From: Ordospora colligata OC4
Taxonomy: Eukaryota; Microsporidia; Ordosporidae
Direction of reading: 5' to 3'
DNA: 64,000 bases
NCBI RefSeq assembly: GCF_000803265.1
Contig: NW_014575405.1
Location: 120,215 to 184,214 of the forward strand
The position numbers and the translations under genes are program-made. The notes under the pieces were generated by a model. It saw nothing but the letters and a program-made list of their open reading frames with translations. It did not search any database and was not told the DNA's origin. Below are positions 63,793 to 64,000 of the stretch, piece by piece (the first letter of the stretch is position 1; each line of letters begins with the position of its first letter).

Positions 63793-64000
63793 TAATATAA
63801 AATATTAGAAACTGATCTATATCACTATTTAATGCTTGTGACCCGAAATCAATCAGAACAAGTCTACATGGACTTAATACTACTTGCTAGCATCTACGCC
63901 ATCTTCACAGAACACAAGATTGCTTTCATAGTACTCAAGAAGAGGAATGGGGCACAAGCATTAAATAGTGATATAGATCAGTTTCAAATATTATATATTA
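63793..64000. repeat. Long inverted repeat at right window edge (arms about 48 bp)
   Basis: The arm 63793-63840 is the reverse complement of 63953-64000 with two mismatches. The inner 40 bp (63801-63840 against 63953-63992) has one. Complementarity still holds at base 64000, so the repeat continues outside the window. The loop is about 112 bp. The tract begins 20 bp after the CENP-C stop. It could be a terminal-repeat element or an inverted duplication of the neighbouring sequence. Confidence 0.85.
63832..64000 (+). CDS. Unidentified open frame leaving the window (partial, doubtful)
   Basis: An ATG at 63832 opens a frame of 56 codons that is still open at the window edge; a second Met is at 63868. 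The visible N-terminus includes a hydrophobic run (LILLLASIYAIF) that could be a signal anchor. The frame passes through the right arm of the inverted repeat. I recognise no family, and no CCC signal precedes it. It may be the start of a further gene or of an element-borne ORF, or chance. Confidence 0.25.
   Translation, partial: MLVTRNQSEQVYMDLILLASIYAIFTEHKIAFIVLKKRNGAQALNSDIDQFQILYI

Overview
The window is a gene-dense stretch of nuclear DNA from a microsporidian-like eukaryote (a reduced fungal relative). It holds about 48 protein genes and two tRNA genes in 64 kb, most spacers are below 250 bp, and I see no convincing intron. Many proteins are shorter than their yeast or human counterparts (MSH2 716 aa, V-ATPase C 353 aa, SPT16 863 aa, ATM1-type half transporter 589 aa). 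Most starts are preceded within about 25 nt by a CCC-type triplet, often with an A/T-rich AAATTT-like word upstream. This is the initiation signal described for Microsporidia. Retained glycolysis (6-phosphofructokinase) argues against an Enterocytozoon-type lineage. I cannot name the genus.

Layout: 0-10 kb carries the PFK 3' end, RNase H2A, two deubiquitinases (USP5/Ubp14 type and USP7/Ubp15 type), uS11, an Rpb9-like zinc ribbon, a membrane-anchored kinase, a homeodomain protein, Yip1 and GID4. 10-20 kb carries a TBC Rab-GAP, a Rom2-type RhoGEF, MSH2, a Ykt6-like SNARE and HSP70. 20-28 kb carries a very large helical protein (possibly Mon2-like), V-ATPase C, RPC11, SF3A2/Prp11, an ARL2-like GTPase, a sirtuin and a DUF1764 protein. 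28-41 kb carries RPA135, Notchless/Rsa4, SPT16, an L-type cyclin, TFB1, an ABCG transporter, a Tom22-like candidate, Spc1/SPC12, a polytopic membrane protein and LSM4. 41-46 kb carries tRNA-Asp, a Rua1-type zinc protein, a PIP kinase, tRNA-Ser, eL13, uS9, V-ATPase F and SKP1. 46-64 kb carries RPB1 with a 13-heptad CTD, UGP1, gamma-COP, two small unknowns, Chs7, an ATM1-like ABC protein, eL31, CCT-alpha, a PSP1-domain protein, a TatD nuclease and a CENP-C/Mif2 homologue. The right edge is a long inverted repeat that runs out of the window.

Together these are mainly core cell machinery. There is transcription (subunits of Pol I, II and III, TFIIH and FACT), splicing (Prp11, LSM4), translation, secretion (Yip1, COPI, Spc1, Ykt6, TBC, ARL), ubiquitin turnover (USPs, SKP1, GID4), wall-sugar supply (UGP1, Chs7, Rom2 signalling) and mitosome-related functions (ATM1-like, Tom22-like). 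The most unusual items are divergent gene pairs whose start codons lie only 31-38 bp apart, the Ala7-only Pol II CTD, recurrent short intergenic duplications, the terminal inverted repeat, a GID4 homologue, and a CENP-C homologue that keeps both the Mif2 N-terminal motif and the C-terminal cupin.
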